Positions 7,438 to 15,834 of a stretch of 45,149 nucleotides of DNA are shown one piece after another. Numbering within the stretch: the first letter of the stretch is position 1; each line of letters starts with the position of its first letter. A program made the position numbers and the translations under genes. The stretch comes from an uncultured Hungatella sp. (GTDB lineage: Bacteria; Bacillota; Clostridia; Lachnospirales; Lachnospiraceae). The stretch is taken from positions 1 through 45,149 of the forward strand of contig CAJUPP010000023.1 in NCBI GenBank assembly GCA_910588325.1, given 5' to 3'. The notes beneath the pieces were generated by a model. It was not told where the DNA came from, did not search any database, and saw nothing but the letters and a program-made list of their open reading frames with translations.

Positions 7438-8577
7438 ATGGATAACCGGGATTACAGGCCAAGAGGGGATATTCCGGAGCAGATCAGAAGCGCAGTAAAG
7501 GATGCCATAGATTCTATGGACTTCGGGCAGCTAAACCAGGCGATTGGAGATACGGTAAATACTGCTCTGGATAAGGTGAAGCAGATGAAGCCTCAGGTTC
7601 GTCCAAAGCCTTTGGAGATTCGTGTCAATAAACGGGGAATGGTTTCGGGGATTCTGTTTACCGTATTTGGAAGTATTGGAAGTGTGGGTTTCAGCGTGCT
7701 GACGCTGATTCTGGCGATTGTGGTGGCTGTCCCGCTTCAAAGCTTTGCAGGCTGGTGGGCAGTGGGAACCCTGGGAAGTATTGCGGCCTGCTTCTACGTT
7801 ATGCTTTTTCTGGGAATCAGGAATAACTTAAGGATCGGAAGGCTGAAAGAGTATATAAAAGAATTGAAGGTATATGGAAAGGGATACTGCGAATTGGAGC
7901 GTCTGGAGAAAAGCAGTTCCAGAAGTTTAAGCTATATTCGTAAAGATTTAAGGAAGATGCTGAAACTTGGAATGCTTCCCGATGCCCGGATGGACGACCA
8001 GGAGACCTGTCTTCTGTTAAATGAGGAGACGTATCAACAGTACAGGCTGACGGTAGATTCTCTCAGAGAGAGGCAGAAAGAGGAACAACAGCGGCAGACA
8101 GCCCAAAAGGAACTTAAGAAGGAGCAGGGGAAGAGCCCTGTGGAGGCAAGTATTGCACGGGGGCGGGAGTATATAGAGACCCTGGACAGGCTTAGGGAGT
8201 CCATAGGGGATGTGGAGATGACAGGGAAACTGGTGCGTTTGGATGCAGTGTTAGAGCAATTGTTTACTGCTTTGAAGAAACAGCCGAAGCAGCTGGATGA
8301 ACTGGATCAGTTTATGGAATATTATCTTCCCACTACGGTGAAGCTGGTCACATCCTACCAGGAGTTTGCCGCAGTAGAATTTCCGGGAGATAATATAAAA
8401 CGAGCCAAGAAAGAGATCCGGCAGACACTGGACACGATCAACGGAGCATTTGAAAAACTGCTGGATGATTTTTATCAGGATAAAACCTTTGATGTCCTAA
8501 GCGATGCCTCTGTGCTACAGTCCATGCTGGCCAGAGAGGGGCTTACCGCATCAGAGTTCAGGCAGGATGAAGATTGA
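7438..8577 (+). CDS. XpaC-like (5-bromo-4-chloroindolyl phosphate hydrolysis family) membrane protein
   Basis: The 379-residue protein has a charged N-terminus with an amphipathic stretch, two membrane segments (about 67-97 and 106-128), and a long cytoplasmic helical domain rich in Lys, Glu and Gln. This layout and its place directly before a TelA gene fit the XpaC family. Despite the family name, which came from a colony-staining assay, no phosphatase motif is visible, and the true role is unknown. The start has GGGGAGGGA about 8 nt upstream. The telA-like gene begins 22 nt downstream, so the two are almost certainly one operon. Confidence 0.75.
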   Translation: MDNRDYRPRGDIPEQIRSAVKDAIDSMDFGQLNQAIGDTVNTALDKVKQMKPQVRPKPLEIRVNKRGMVSGILFTVFGSIGSVGFSVLTLILAIVVAVPLQSFAGWWAVGTLGSIAACFYVMLFLGIRNNLRIGRLKEYIKELKVYGKGYCELERLEKSSSRSLSYIRKDLRKMLKLGMLPDARMDDQETCLLLNEETYQQYRLTVDSLRERQKEEQQRQTAQKELKKEQGKSPVEASIARGREYIETLDRLRESIGDVEMTGKLVRLDAVLEQLFTALKKQPKQLDELDQFMEYYLPTTVKLVTSYQEFAAVEFPGDNIKRAKKEIRQTLDTINGAFEKLLDDFYQDKTFDVLSDASVLQSMLAREGLTASEFRQDED

Positions 8578-8599
8578 GAGCAAGAATGGAGGCTGAAAT

Positions 8600-9748
8600 A
8601 TGGAGAGAGAGTTTGAACAGGCGGCGGAACCGGTATTGACATTGTACCCCACAGAGATGGAGCAGGAGCCGACGAGCATAGAAAAAACAGAGCCTGCAAA
8701 GGAAAAAGCAGAACCGCAGGTAGTGTTGAGCCCAAAGGAGCAGAAAATGGTGGATGATTTTGCGGCATCCATTGATTTGAGTAATTCCAATATGGTCTTG
8801 ATGTATGGGACAGGGGCGCAGAAAAAGATTGCTGATTTTTCCGAAACGGCGCTGGAACATATTAAGACCAAGGATTTAGGAGAGATTGGTCAGATGCTTA
8901 CGGACATGGTGGGAGAGCTGAAAACCATGGAAGCGGAGGAGGATAAGGGATTTCTTGGTATTTTTCGGAAAAATGGGAACAAACTATCCAGTATGAAGGC
9001 GAAATATGAGAAGGCAGAGACCCATATCAACCAGGTTTGTAAAATGCTGGAGGGCCATCAGATACAGCTTTTGAAAGATGTGGCTACACTGGACCAAATG
9101 TATGATTTGAATCTGTCTTATCTGAAAGAACTGTCCATGTATATTATGGCCGGAAAGAAGAAATTGAATGAGACCATGAAGACAGAGCTTCCCAAAGCAG
9201 TGGAAAAAGCAGAGAAAAGCGGCCTTCCGGAGGATACCCAGGCAGCCAATGACCTGGCGAATCTGTGCAATCGTTTTGAGAAGAAGCTTCATGACCTGGA
9301 ACTGACCAGAATGGTATCCTTACAGATGGCTCCACAGATTCGATTGATCCAGAATAATGATACAACCATGTCGGAAAAGATTCAGTCCACCCTGGTAAAT
9401 ACGATTCCTCTGTGGAAAACACAGATGGTTCTGGCTGTAGGGCTGAATCATTCTACGGAAGCGGCCAGAGCACAGAAGCAGGTGTCCGATACCACCAACG
9501 AACTGTTAAAGAAGAATGCCCAAATGCTTAAGATGGCTACTATTGAGACGGCCAAGGAATCGGAGAGAGGAATTGTAGATATCGAGACTTTGAAGGAGAC
9601 CAATAAGAGTCTGATTTATACGCTAGATGAAGTGCTGAAAATCCAGGAGGACGGACGGAGCAAACGGCGCAGCGCAGAGCAGGAACTGGGGAGGATTGAG
9701 GAAGAACTGAGACAGAAACTTTTATCGATCAGCCAGAGCAACAGATAG
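8600..9748 (+). CDS. Toxic anion resistance (TelA) family protein
   Basis: The 382-residue protein is soluble and almost entirely helical with strong coiled-coil character. It matches the TelA family, which was first linked to tellurite resistance and is often paired with XpaC. Recognisable stretches are FGIFRK-like GFLGIFRKNGNKLSSMKAKY (about 114-133) and, near the C-terminus, NELLKKNAQMLKMATIETA followed by ERGIVDIETLKETN. The first 40 residues look disordered. The reaction or ligand is not established, and a cell-envelope stress role shared with the upstream membrane protein is inference. It lies 18 nt before trxB. Confidence 0.82.
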   Translation: MEREFEQAAEPVLTLYPTEMEQEPTSIEKTEPAKEKAEPQVVLSPKEQKMVDDFAASIDLSNSNMVLMYGTGAQKKIADFSETALEHIKTKDLGEIGQMLTDMVGELKTMEAEEDKGFLGIFRKNGNKLSSMKAKYEKAETHINQVCKMLEGHQIQLLKDVATLDQMYDLNLSYLKELSMYIMAGKKKLNETMKTELPKAVEKAEKSGLPEDTQAANDLANLCNRFEKKLHDLELTRMVSLQMAPQIRLIQNNDTTMSEKIQSTLVNTIPLWKTQMVLAVGLNHSTEAARAQKQVSDTTNELLKKNAQMLKMATIETAKESERGIVDIETLKETNKSLIYTLDEVLKIQEDGRSKRRSAEQELGRIEEELRQKLLSISQSNR

Positions 9749-9766
9749 GATGACAAGAAAGGATGC

Positions 9767-10684
9767 ATGATGGAAAAGATATTTGAGTTGATTATCATTG
9801 GTTCAGGTCCGGCAGGGCTTGCGGCGGCTGTCTATGCCCAGAGAGCCAGACTGGACACCCTTGTTATTGAAAAAGAGATGATGAGCGGCGGGCAGGTTCT
9901 GACTACCTACGAGGTGGACAATTATCCAGGGCTGCCAGGAATCAATGGATATGACTTGGGAATGAAGCTTCGGGAGCATGCAGAGAAGCTGGGGACGGTT
10001 TTTGCTGTTGATAAGGTGTTGAGGATTGAGGAAGAGGGAGCAGACAAGATCGTTGTCTGCGAAGATGGGAGTTACAGGACGAAGACGGTACTGATTGCCA
10101 CCGGGGCGGTTCATCGGAAGCTGGGGGTGCCGGGAGAGGAAGAACTGTCCGGTATGGGAGTTTCCTATTGTGCTACCTGTGACGGTGCATTTTTCAGGAA
10201 TAAAATTACTGCTGTAGTAGGCGGCGGTGATGTGGCGCTGGAGGATGCCATTTTCCTGTCCAGAATGTGCAGGAAGGTTTACCTGATTCACAGGAGAGAT
10301 GAACTGAGAGGAGCTAAAAGTCTGCAGGAGACTGTTTTTGGGCAGGAGAATATAGAGATTCTCTGGGATACTCAGGTGGTGGAGATTGAAGGTGGAAGCC
10401 AGGTAGAGAGACTTAAACTGAAGAATAAGAGATCCGGAGAGGAAAGGGAATTGGAGGTTCAGGGAGTGTTTATTGCTGTGGGGATTACTCCTAACAGTGA
10501 GGCGTTTCAGGGGCTTGTGGATATGAAACAGGGGTATATTGCCGCAGGGGAGGATGGAGTGACTTCTGCGGCGGGAATCTTTGCTGCGGGTGATGTGAGA
10601 GAGAAACAGCTGCGGCAGATTATTACGGCCGCGGCAGATGGGGCGAATGCGGTTACCAGTGTTGAGAGGTATTTGCGGGGGTAA
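9767..10684 (+). CDS. trxB: Thioredoxin reductase
   Basis: The 305-residue flavoprotein reduces thioredoxin with NADPH. It shows the FAD motif GSGPAGLAAA (near 13), the redox-active CATCDG (Cys about 135 and 138), the NADPH motif GGGDVALEDA, and the late FAD contact GIFAAGDV. The length is normal. Two adjacent ATG codons (9767 and 9770) follow AAAGG at 9758; the second has better spacing, but the first is used here. It is the last gene of a likely xpaC-telA-trxB transcript, which ends at the hairpin near 10916. Confidence 0.95.
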   Translation: MMEKIFELIIIGSGPAGLAAAVYAQRARLDTLVIEKEMMSGGQVLTTYEVDNYPGLPGINGYDLGMKLREHAEKLGTVFAVDKVLRIEEEGADKIVVCEDGSYRTKTVLIATGAVHRKLGVPGEEELSGMGVSYCATCDGAFFRNKITAVVGGGDVALEDAIFLSRMCRKVYLIHRRDELRGAKSLQETVFGQENIEILWDTQVVEIEGGSQVERLKLKNKRSGEERELEVQGVFIAVGITPNSEAFQGLVDMKQGYIAAGEDGVTSAAGIFAAGDVREKQLRQIITAAADGANAVTSVERYLRG

Positions 10685-10696
10685 GGCTGCAGTGGG

Positions 10697-10847
10697 AAAG
10701 GTCCGCTTGAGGGCAGCTATGAAGCGTCTTCCGACACGCTCTCGCTCAGGTTTTCACGTAGCAGTACTAAGCGCACAAAGGACGTGCGCTAAGTGCTGAC
10801 GTGAAAAATGGTCTACAGCCGTTTCATAGCTGCCCCCAAGCTGCTTT
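10697..10847. repeat. Long imperfect palindrome (about 150 bp)
   Basis: The outer arms contain GGGCAGCTATGAA (10711-10723) and its complement TTCATAGCTGCCC (10823-10835). The inner arms contain CACGTAGCAGTACTAAGCGCAC (10755-10776) in near-inverted match to GTGCGCTAAGTGCTGACGTG (10784-10803). Folded RNA or DNA would make a long stem with bulges. No reading frame explains it. It may be a copy of a dispersed palindromic element. Confidence 0.7.
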
Positions 10848-10878
10848 AACAGCTACAGTGGGGGAAGATAGAAAAAAA

Positions 10879-10939
10879 CAAGAGGCGGCCTGGTATGGGG
10901 CGCCTCTTGAATGTGGTGCGCTTGGGGGCGCACGTTTTT
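10879..10939 (+). terminator. trxB terminator region, two hairpins
   Basis: CAAGAGGCG (10879-10887) pairs with CGCCTCTTG (10901-10909). A second hairpin, GTGCGC (10916-10921) with GCGCAC (10928-10933), is followed by GTTTTTA. The second has the form of an intrinsic terminator. From here to 11000 I see only a short CTCATC/GATGAG inverted repeat. Confidence 0.7.
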
Positions 10940-11000
10940 ATCATTTGACTTTCTATCATTCAATTTTCTCATCAGATGGAAAGATGAGTCTGTAATTTCA

Positions 11001-11531
11001 TTAGAATTCTGGTTCAATTAATCCGTAGGTGTTTCCTTTTCTCTTGTAGACTACGTTTACCTGGTCGGTTTCGGCGTTTTGGAACATGTAGAAGTTGTGG
11101 CCCAGAAGCTCCATCTCTACACAGGCGTCTTCCGGGAACATGGGTTTCATACCGAAACGCTTGGTTTTGACAATGCTGATCTCTTCACTATCAGCGTCTT
11201 CTGCTTCGTCGATGAATAATTGAGAGAAGGATTGGGCAGATTGTTTTTTATCGATTAGTTTTTTTCTGTATCTGCGAATCTGGCGTTCGATGACTTCTTC
11301 TACCAAATCGATGGATACATACATATCGGTGCTGGATTCCTCCGCACGGATAATGCTGCCCTTTACTGGGATGGTAACTTCGATTTTCTGCATATCCTTC
11401 TGGACACTAAGGGTTACGATAACCTCCGTATCCGGATTAAAAAAGCATTCAAGCTTTCCCAGTTTATCCTGAACTGCGTCTTTCAGACCTTGGGTCACAT
11501 CAATATTTCTTCCTGTAATTGTATAACGCAT
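11001..11531 (-). CDS. hpf: Ribosome hibernation promoting factor, long form
   Basis: The 176-residue protein is the long HPF typical of Gram-positive bacteria. The N-terminal domain (about 1-100, starting MRYTITGRNIDVT) binds the 30S decoding region. The C-terminal domain (about 120-176, with IVKTKRFGMKPM and GHNFYMFQNAETDQVNVVYKR) dimerises and joins two 70S ribosomes into inactive 100S particles. ATG 11531 has AAGGAG about 8 nt upstream. It is transcribed alone from its own promoter and points away from secA. Confidence 0.95.
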   Translation of the reverse strand: MRYTITGRNIDVTQGLKDAVQDKLGKLECFFNPDTEVIVTLSVQKDMQKIEVTIPVKGSIIRAEESSTDMYVSIDLVEEVIERQIRRYRKKLIDKKQSAQSFSQLFIDEAEDADSEEISIVKTKRFGMKPMFPEDACVEMELLGHNFYMFQNAETDQVNVVYKRKGNTYGLIEPEF

Positions 11532-11561
11532 AGAATCAACTCCTTCTTTTGAGATAAACTT

Positions 11562-11590
11562 AGTATACCATACATAGTCAAAATATTCAA
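11562..11590 (-). promoter_or_regulatory. hpf promoter with extended -10
   Basis: On the minus strand TTGAAT (11590-11585) and TATACT (11567-11562) are 17 nt apart. TGG precedes the -10, giving the extended -10 form. Confidence 0.65.
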
Positions 11591-11763
11591 TGAAAAGTAG
11601 GAAAATTTTGTGACAATTATGCGAAAAAAGTTCTGAAATTTATCGACTTTCTGGGGTTGGTATGTATTTACAGAAGTACAGAAAAATGTCGAAAAAAGAA
11701 ATTTTATGATATCTGAACAAAAAAGAAAGGAGATGGGAGGGGGATGGAAACCGTGTAAAAAAA

Positions 11764-11971
11764 TGTGGATAATGTGGATAACTCGGTGCACAACTGATTT
11801 TTGTGGGAAGATAAAGGGATTTTTTATGTGGATAAGTCTGGAAGAGTTTGGGGAGAAAGAGTGTGGATGGTGTGGACAACCAAAATAAAGCGCTTATTTT
11901 TGTGCAAAGTGCCAGATTTGCTTTTAAGAAAAAAGTTATGGCATCTTGAAAAGTAAAAATTTTGTGAATAA
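11764..11971. promoter_or_regulatory. DnaA-box cluster between hpf and secA
   Basis: Four perfect matches to TGTGNATAA (complement of the DnaA box TTATNCACA) lie in one orientation: 11764-11772, 11773-11781 (directly abutting), 11827-11835 and 11963-11971. Near matches are TGTGGATGG (11862) and TGTGGACAA (11871). The surrounding 11600-12000 is AT-rich and non-coding. The sites could bind DnaA to regulate secA or to titrate DnaA. No dnaA or dnaN is nearby, so it is not called as the origin. Confidence 0.65.
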
Positions 11972-11983
11972 GAGACGATTTAG

Positions 11984-12012
11984 TTGAATAAAACAAAGGT
12001 TGGTGATACAAT
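11984..12012 (+). promoter_or_regulatory. secA promoter
   Basis: TTGAAT (11984-11989) and TACAAT (12007-12012) are 17 nt apart, with TGA in front of the -10. The predicted transcript starts near 12019, 50 nt before the secA start. A DnaA-box match ends 12 nt upstream of the -35. Confidence 0.65.
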
Positions 12013-12068
12013 GTATAAGATTATATCAAAAAATAAATTAAAGAAGAGCAATCATAGGAGTGTAATTC

Positions 12069-14642
12069 ATGAATCTCATTGAGAAGTTGTTCGGTACCCA
12101 CAGTGAACGTGAACTGAAATTAATATATCCGATTGTTGATAAGATTGTGGCTATGCGTCCGGAGATGATGGAGTTGTCAGATGAACAGCTTCGGGATAAG
12201 ACCAGAATCTTTAGGGAACGTCTGGCGGAAGGTGAGACGCTGGATGATATTCTTCCGGAAGCGTTTGCGGTAGTCAGGGAAGCGGCCAGAAGAACACTGA
12301 ATATGGAACATTATCCGGTACAGCTGATTGGAGGGATTGTGCTTCACCAGGGGCGTATTGCCGAGATGAAAACCGGTGAAGGAAAAACCCTGGTTTCTAC
12401 TGCGCCGGCATATCTGAATGCGCTGGCAGGCAAGGGTGTCCATATTGTAACGGTCAATGACTATCTGGCGAAGCGTGATGCGGAGTGGATGGGAAGCGTC
12501 CATGAATTTCTGGGGCTTACGGTAGGTGTGGTGTTAAACTCCATGACCCCGGAGGAAAGAAAGAAAGCTTATGCCTGTGATATCACCTATGTGACGAATA
12601 ATGAACTGGGCTTTGATTATCTGAGGGATAACATGGCTATTTATAAAGAGCAGATGGTGCTGCGGGAACTGGATTTTGCTATCATCGATGAGGTGGACTC
12701 CGTGTTGATTGATGAGGCCAGAACTCCTCTTATCATATCCGGACAGAGCGGTAAGTCGACTAAACTGTATGAGGTTTGCGACATGCTGGCCAGACAGCTG
12801 GTGAAGGGTGAGTCTTCCGGAGAGTTTACCAAGCTGAATGCCATTATGGGCGAGGAAATTGAGGAGACGGGAGATTTCATCGTTAACGAGAAGGACAAAG
12901 TTGTTAATCTGACAGAGGAGGGTGTGAAGAAGGTAGAGGATTTCTTCCACATTGAGAATCTGGCAGATCCGGATAATCTGGAGATTCAGCATAACATTAT
13001 CCTTGCTCTTCGTGCCAACAACCTGATGTTCAGGGATAAGGATTATGTGGTAAAAGACAGTGAAGTTTTGATTGTAGATGAGTTTACAGGACGTATTATG
13101 CCCGGAAGAAGGTATTCAGATGGCCTTCATCAGGCTATTGAGGCCAAGGAGCATGTGAACGTCCGCAGAGAGAGTAAGACTCTGGCTACCATCACATTTC
13201 AGAATTTCTTTAATAAATTCAGAAAGAAAGCCGGCATGACCGGTACAGCTTTGACGGAAGAGAAAGAGTTCCGCAACACGTATGGCATGGATGCCATCTC
13301 TATTCCTACCAATAAACCGATTGCCCGTATTGATTTGGATGATGCGGTTTATAAGACCAAGAAAGAAAAATTTAAGGCTGTGGTGGACGAGATTGAGAGA
13401 GCCTATGAAAAGGGACAGCCTGTGCTGGTAGGTACGATTACCATTGAGACCTCTGAGATGCTGAGCAAGATGCTGAACAGAAAAGGAATCCCTCACAAGG
13501 TTCTGAATGCCAAGTTCCATGAGTTGGAAGCTGAGATTGTGGCGGATGCCGGAGTTTACAAGGCTGTCACCATTGCTACCAACATGGCTGGCCGTGGTAC
13601 GGATATCAAGCTGGATGAAAAGGCTGTGGAACTGGGCGGACTTAAGATTATCGGTACAGAGAGACATGAGTCCAGGCGTATTGACAATCAGCTGAGAGGA
13701 CGTTCCGGACGTCAGGGAGATCCGGGAGAGTCCAGGTTCTACATTTCTCTGGAGGATGATCTGATGCGTCTGTTTGGCTCTGACCGCCTTATGGACATGT
13801 TTAATGCCCTGGGAGTGCCGGAGGGAGAGCAGATTGAGCATAAGATGCTGTCCAGCGCCATTGAGAAGGCTCAGAAGAAGATTGAGAACAACAACTACGG
13901 TATTCGTGAGAATCTGTTAAAATATGACGAGGTAGCCAATGAACAGCGGGAGGTAATCTATGCGGAGCGCCGCAAGGTACTGGACGGCGACAACATGAGA
14001 GACGTAATTCTCAAGATGGTGGCAGATATTGTGGAGCATGCGGTGGATATGGCTATCGCAGAAGATGACACGGCAGATACGTGGGATCTGAATGAACTGA
14101 ATTCCCTGCTGCTTCCGATTGTTCCGTTGGAGCCGGTTGTTCTTAACGATGAGCAGAGACAGACCATGAAGAAGAAGGAACTCAGCCATATGCTGAAGGA
14201 GAAGGCTGTGAAGCTGTATGAGGCCAAGGAGGCAGAGTTTCCGGAGGCAGAGCAGATTCGTGAGATTGAGCGCGTGATTCTTCTGAAAGTTATTGACAAT
14301 AAGTGGATGTCCCATATCGATGATATGGATCAGCTGCGGCAGGGAATCGGACTTCAGGCATATGGGCAGAGAGATCCACTGGTTGAATACAAGATGAGCG
14401 CGTATGAGATGTTTGACGGCATGACTGCGGCTGTGAAAGAGGATACGGTGCGTATTTTGTTCCATATCCGTGTAGAGCAGAAGTTAGAGCGTGAGCCGGC
14501 AGCGAAAGTGACAGGAACCAACCGGGACGAAAGCCTTGCCAAGGCACCTGTGAGAAAGATGGTTCAGAAGATTTATCCCAATGATCCATGCCCCTGCGGA
14601 AGCGGGAAGAAATATAAGCAGTGCTGCGGGCGGATAAAATAA
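12069..14642 (+). CDS. secA: Preprotein translocase ATPase SecA
   Basis: The 857-residue motor drives unfolded preproteins through SecYEG at the membrane. It has the Walker A segment MKTGEGKT (about 101), the DEAD-like DEVDS (about 207), the helicase motif TNMAGRGTDIKL, QLRGRSGRQGDPG, the helical scaffold, and the C-terminal zinc motif YPNDPCPCGSGKKYKQCC that binds SecB or ribosomes in other species. The length is normal. ATG 12069 has ATAGGAG about 8 nt upstream. prfB follows after 31 nt without a visible terminator. Confidence 0.97.
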   Translation: MNLIEKLFGTHSERELKLIYPIVDKIVAMRPEMMELSDEQLRDKTRIFRERLAEGETLDDILPEAFAVVREAARRTLNMEHYPVQLIGGIVLHQGRIAEMKTGEGKTLVSTAPAYLNALAGKGVHIVTVNDYLAKRDAEWMGSVHEFLGLTVGVVLNSMTPEERKKAYACDITYVTNNELGFDYLRDNMAIYKEQMVLRELDFAIIDEVDSVLIDEARTPLIISGQSGKSTKLYEVCDMLARQLVKGESSGEFTKLNAIMGEEIEETGDFIVNEKDKVVNLTEEGVKKVEDFFHIENLADPDNLEIQHNIILALRANNLMFRDKDYVVKDSEVLIVDEFTGRIMPGRRYSDGLHQAIEAKEHVNVRRESKTLATITFQNFFNKFRKKAGMTGTALTEEKEFRNTYGMDAISIPTNKPIARIDLDDAVYKTKKEKFKAVVDEIERAYEKGQPVLVGTITIETSEMLSKMLNRKGIPHKVLNAKFHELEAEIVADAGVYKAVTIATNMAGRGTDIKLDEKAVELGGLKIIGTERHESRRIDNQLRGRSGRQGDPGESRFYISLEDDLMRLFGSDRLMDMFNALGVPEGEQIEHKMLSSAIEKAQKKIENNNYGIRENLLKYDEVANEQREVIYAERRKVLDGDNMRDVILKMVADIVEHAVDMAIAEDDTADTWDLNELNSLLLPIVPLEPVVLNDEQRQTMKKKELSHMLKEKAVKLYEAKEAEFPEAEQIREIERVILLKVIDNKWMSHIDDMDQLRQGIGLQAYGQRDPLVEYKMSAYEMFDGMTAAVKEDTVRILFHIRVEQKLEREPAAKVTGTNRDESLAKAPVRKMVQKIYPNDPCPCGSGKKYKQCCGRIK

Positions 14643-14673
14643 AATATTATAAATATGAAAGAGGGTGACACCA

Positions 14674-15793
14674 GTGGTAGAATTAGACCAGTTTAAATAC
14701 ACATTATCAACCTTCGAAAAACCATTAGTGGAAGTGAGGGATTCACTTTGACCTGGACAACAAGGAAAAACGGATTGCGGAGTTAGACAGGTCAATGGAA
14801 GAGCCGGGGTTCTGGGATGATCCGGAACGTTCGACCAAACTGATGAAGGAAGCAAAGAATTTAAAAGATACGGTGGAGCTGTTTCGAAAGCTGGAGCAGC
14901 AGTATGAGGATATCGGAGTGCTCATTGAGATGGGATATGAGGAGAATGATCCGGAAGTGATTCCCGAGATCTCTCAGATGCTGGAAGAGTTTGAAAGTCA
15001 GCTGGAAGGTATACGGATTACCACATTGCTGTCAGGAGAATATGATGACAGCAATGCCATTCTGCGGCTCAATGCGGGGGCAGGAGGAACGGAGTCCTGT
15101 GATTGGTGTAGTATGCTTTACCGAATGTATTGCCGTTGGGCAGATAAGAAGGGATTTACTACCGAGGTTCTGGACTATCTGGATGGCGATGAGGCGGGGA
15201 TTAAGTCGGTGACGGTTCAGATTAACGGTGAAAAAGCCTACGGTTATCTGAAATCAGAACATGGGGTTCACCGGCTGGTTAGAATTTCGCCTTTTAATGC
15301 AGCCGGAAAGAGGCAGACTTCTTTTGTGTCCTGCGATATCATGCCGGATATCGAAGAGGATCTGGATGTGGAGATTAATCCGGACGATCTGCGGATTGAT
15401 ACGTATCGTTCCAGCGGCGCCGGCGGTCAGCATATCAACAAGACTTCATCCGCCATCCGGATTACACACCTTCCTACGGGAATTGTTGTGCAGTGCCAGA
15501 ATGAACGTTCCCAGTTCCAGAATAAGGATAAAGCCATGCAGATGCTGAAAGCAAAATTGTTTATGCTGAAGAAGCAGGAGAATGCGGCGAATCTTTCTGA
15601 TATTCGGGGAGATGTGGCGGACAATGGCTGGGGAAGCCAGATACGTTCCTATGTCCTGCAGCCCTATACCATGGTAAAAGATCACAGAACCAATGAGGAG
15701 AGTGGCAATGTAGGCGCAGTTCTGGACGGAGGGCTGGATCCGTTTATCAGTGCATATTTAAAGTGGATACGGTTAGGCGGAGAGAAAAAATAG
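14674..15793 (+). CDS. prfB: Peptide chain release factor 2, with programmed +1 frameshift
   Basis: The gene is read in two frames: 25 codons from GTG 14674 to CTT (14746-14748), then a +1 slip over the in-frame TGA (14749-14751) to GAC (14750-14752), continuing to 15793 (about 372 residues). The slip site CTTTGAC and the internal GAGGG (14736-14740) are the known autoregulatory element of prfB, by which scarce RF2 raises its own synthesis. The body has the RF2 specificity motif SPF (in RISPFNAAGKR) and the catalytic GGQ (SSGAGGQHINKTSSA). It terminates at UGA and UAA. The upstream ribosome site is AGAGGGTG. Annotation that starts at the ATG at 14795 would lose the N-terminus. Confidence 0.93.
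14736..14752 (+). promoter_or_regulatory. RF2 programmed frameshift site
   Basis: GAGGG (14736-14740) acts as an internal Shine-Dalgarno, and CTT TGA C (14746-14752) is the slip heptamer. The 5-nt spacing differs from the 3 nt of the Escherichia coli site (AGGGGG TAT CTT TGA C). Confidence 0.85.
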
Positions 15794-15834
15794 GGCAGAG
15801 GGATGAAAAGGCTGAGGGGCAGATTGGAGATAAT

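Noticed and set aside
11600..12068. Chromosomal replication origin
   Set aside because: DnaA boxes are present, but dnaA, dnaN, rpmH and gyrB are not nearby.
13116..13841. Minus-strand open frame of 241 codons
   Set aside because: It is antisense to a highly conserved part of secA, and its translation shows no family pattern.
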